The position numbers and the translations under genes are program-made. The notes beneath the pieces are model-generated. The model saw only the letters and a program-made list of their open reading frames with translations, made no database searches and was not told the origin of the DNA. From Methanoregula sp. (lineage in GTDB: Archaea > Halobacteriota > Methanomicrobia > Methanomicrobiales > Methanospirillaceae), in NCBI GenBank assembly GCA_028711405.1, contig JAQTSH010000125.1, positions 1 through 5,430 of the forward strand: a stretch of 5,430 bases of DNA. Reading direction: 5' to 3'. The first letter of the stretch is position 1. The number at the start of each line of letters is the position of its first letter. Shown piece after piece: positions 5,112 through 5,430 of the stretch.

Positions 5112-5430
5112 CTATCCGGCATGCGATTCTTCCGTCGCAAACCGGTAATTCCCCTGCGGGACAAAGAGATCAAACCGGGCTCCTTTGCCGGGTTTACCGG
5201 TTTCTGCAATCGATATGCCGGTGATACTAAGAATCTCACGGATCAAAAATAAGCCCAATCCGGTATACTTTCCGAAATCGCACGTGAACAGATGGGGTTT
5301 ATCATTCAGGGAGATGCCAATTCCGTTATCCTCGTAGGTGAGGATGAGTTCACTCCCGTATTTCCGGCAGGAGATGGATATTACCGTCACGTGCTTACCA
5401 TGATGCAGCGAGTTATCAAAAAGATTGTAA
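5112..5430 (-). CDS. Sensor histidine kinase, C-terminal ATP-binding domain (partial, 5' end outside window)
   Basis: The reading frame is open to the window edge, giving the last 105 residues of a histidine kinase. The HATPase_c boxes appear in order: N box YNLFDNSLHHG at the window edge, G1 box EDNGIGI, and a combined F/G2 region DFGKYTGLGLFLIREIL, then the ending GKGARFDLFVPQG that is typical of this domain. The phosphoacceptor His box and any PAS or other sensor domains lie beyond position 5430, so the stimulus cannot be read. Methanomicrobiales carry many such kinases, often with several PAS domains. The GTG at 5388-5390 is not a real start, because the conserved N box lies upstream of it. 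The gene ends convergently with the envelope-protein gene. No response regulator follows it within the window. Confidence 0.9.
   Translation of the reverse strand, partial: YNLFDNSLHHGKHVTVISISCRKYGSELILTYEDNGIGISLNDKPHLFTCDFGKYTGLGLFLIREILSITGISIAETGKPGKGARFDLFVPQGNYRFATEESHAG

Noticed and set aside
4891..5148. 85-codon open frame on the plus strand in the convergent gap
   Set aside because: It starts at TTG without a ribosome binding site, overlaps the end of the kinase gene and shows no domain or coding-like composition.
5112..5390. Reading the kinase fragment as a complete small protein starting at GTG 5390
   Set aside because: The same frame continues to the window edge and contains the conserved N box upstream of that GTG, so this is a gene cut by the window, not a short standalone ATPase.

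Overview
The window looks like a piece of a methanogen chromosome, probably order Methanomicrobiales and of a Methanoregula-like type. This is inferred from moderately high GC with short AT-rich gaps, an NrpR-family nitrogen regulator domain, a COG1361-type S-layer-domain envelope protein, an archaeal Shine-Dalgarno (GTGATC), T-run terminators, and the characteristic archaeal C-terminus of a sensor histidine kinase. No search was run, so the genus is a guess.

Layout. Positions 13-2331 (minus strand) hold a two-gene unit. A 321-aa cytoplasmic protein of unknown function (1366-2331) is followed after 9 nt by a 447-aa flavin-dependent pyridine nucleotide-disulfide oxidoreductase (13-1356) with a non-standard active site. 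Across a 60-nt divergent promoter region lies a 248-aa single NrpR regulatory domain (2392-3138, plus strand) with no DNA-binding domain, as in NrpRII of Methanosarcina. The 60-nt region carries an 18-bp inverted repeat, ATAGAA-N6-TTCTAT, over the shared TATA-like element. Its spacing resembles NrpR operators.

The 178-nt gap 3139-3316 holds three T-runs and two hairpins, one of them long and bulged, then a palindrome and the promoter and ribosome binding site of the next gene. That gene (3317-4615, plus strand) encodes a secreted protein with three Ig-like repeats and a C-terminal membrane anchor. The roughly 500-nt convergent gap 4616-5111 contains a T-run terminator, a promoter-like element, one doubtful 41-codon hydrophobic ORF and two short inverted repeats, and nothing else I can identify. 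At the right edge is the 3' part of a sensor histidine kinase (minus strand), whose sensor half lies outside the window.

How the genes may work together. The strongest idea is that the NrpR-domain protein and the divergent unknown-protein/oxidoreductase pair share one control region, so they may form a small nitrogen- or redox-responsive unit. This rests on arrangement and the inverted repeat only. The envelope protein and the kinase show no visible link to that unit.
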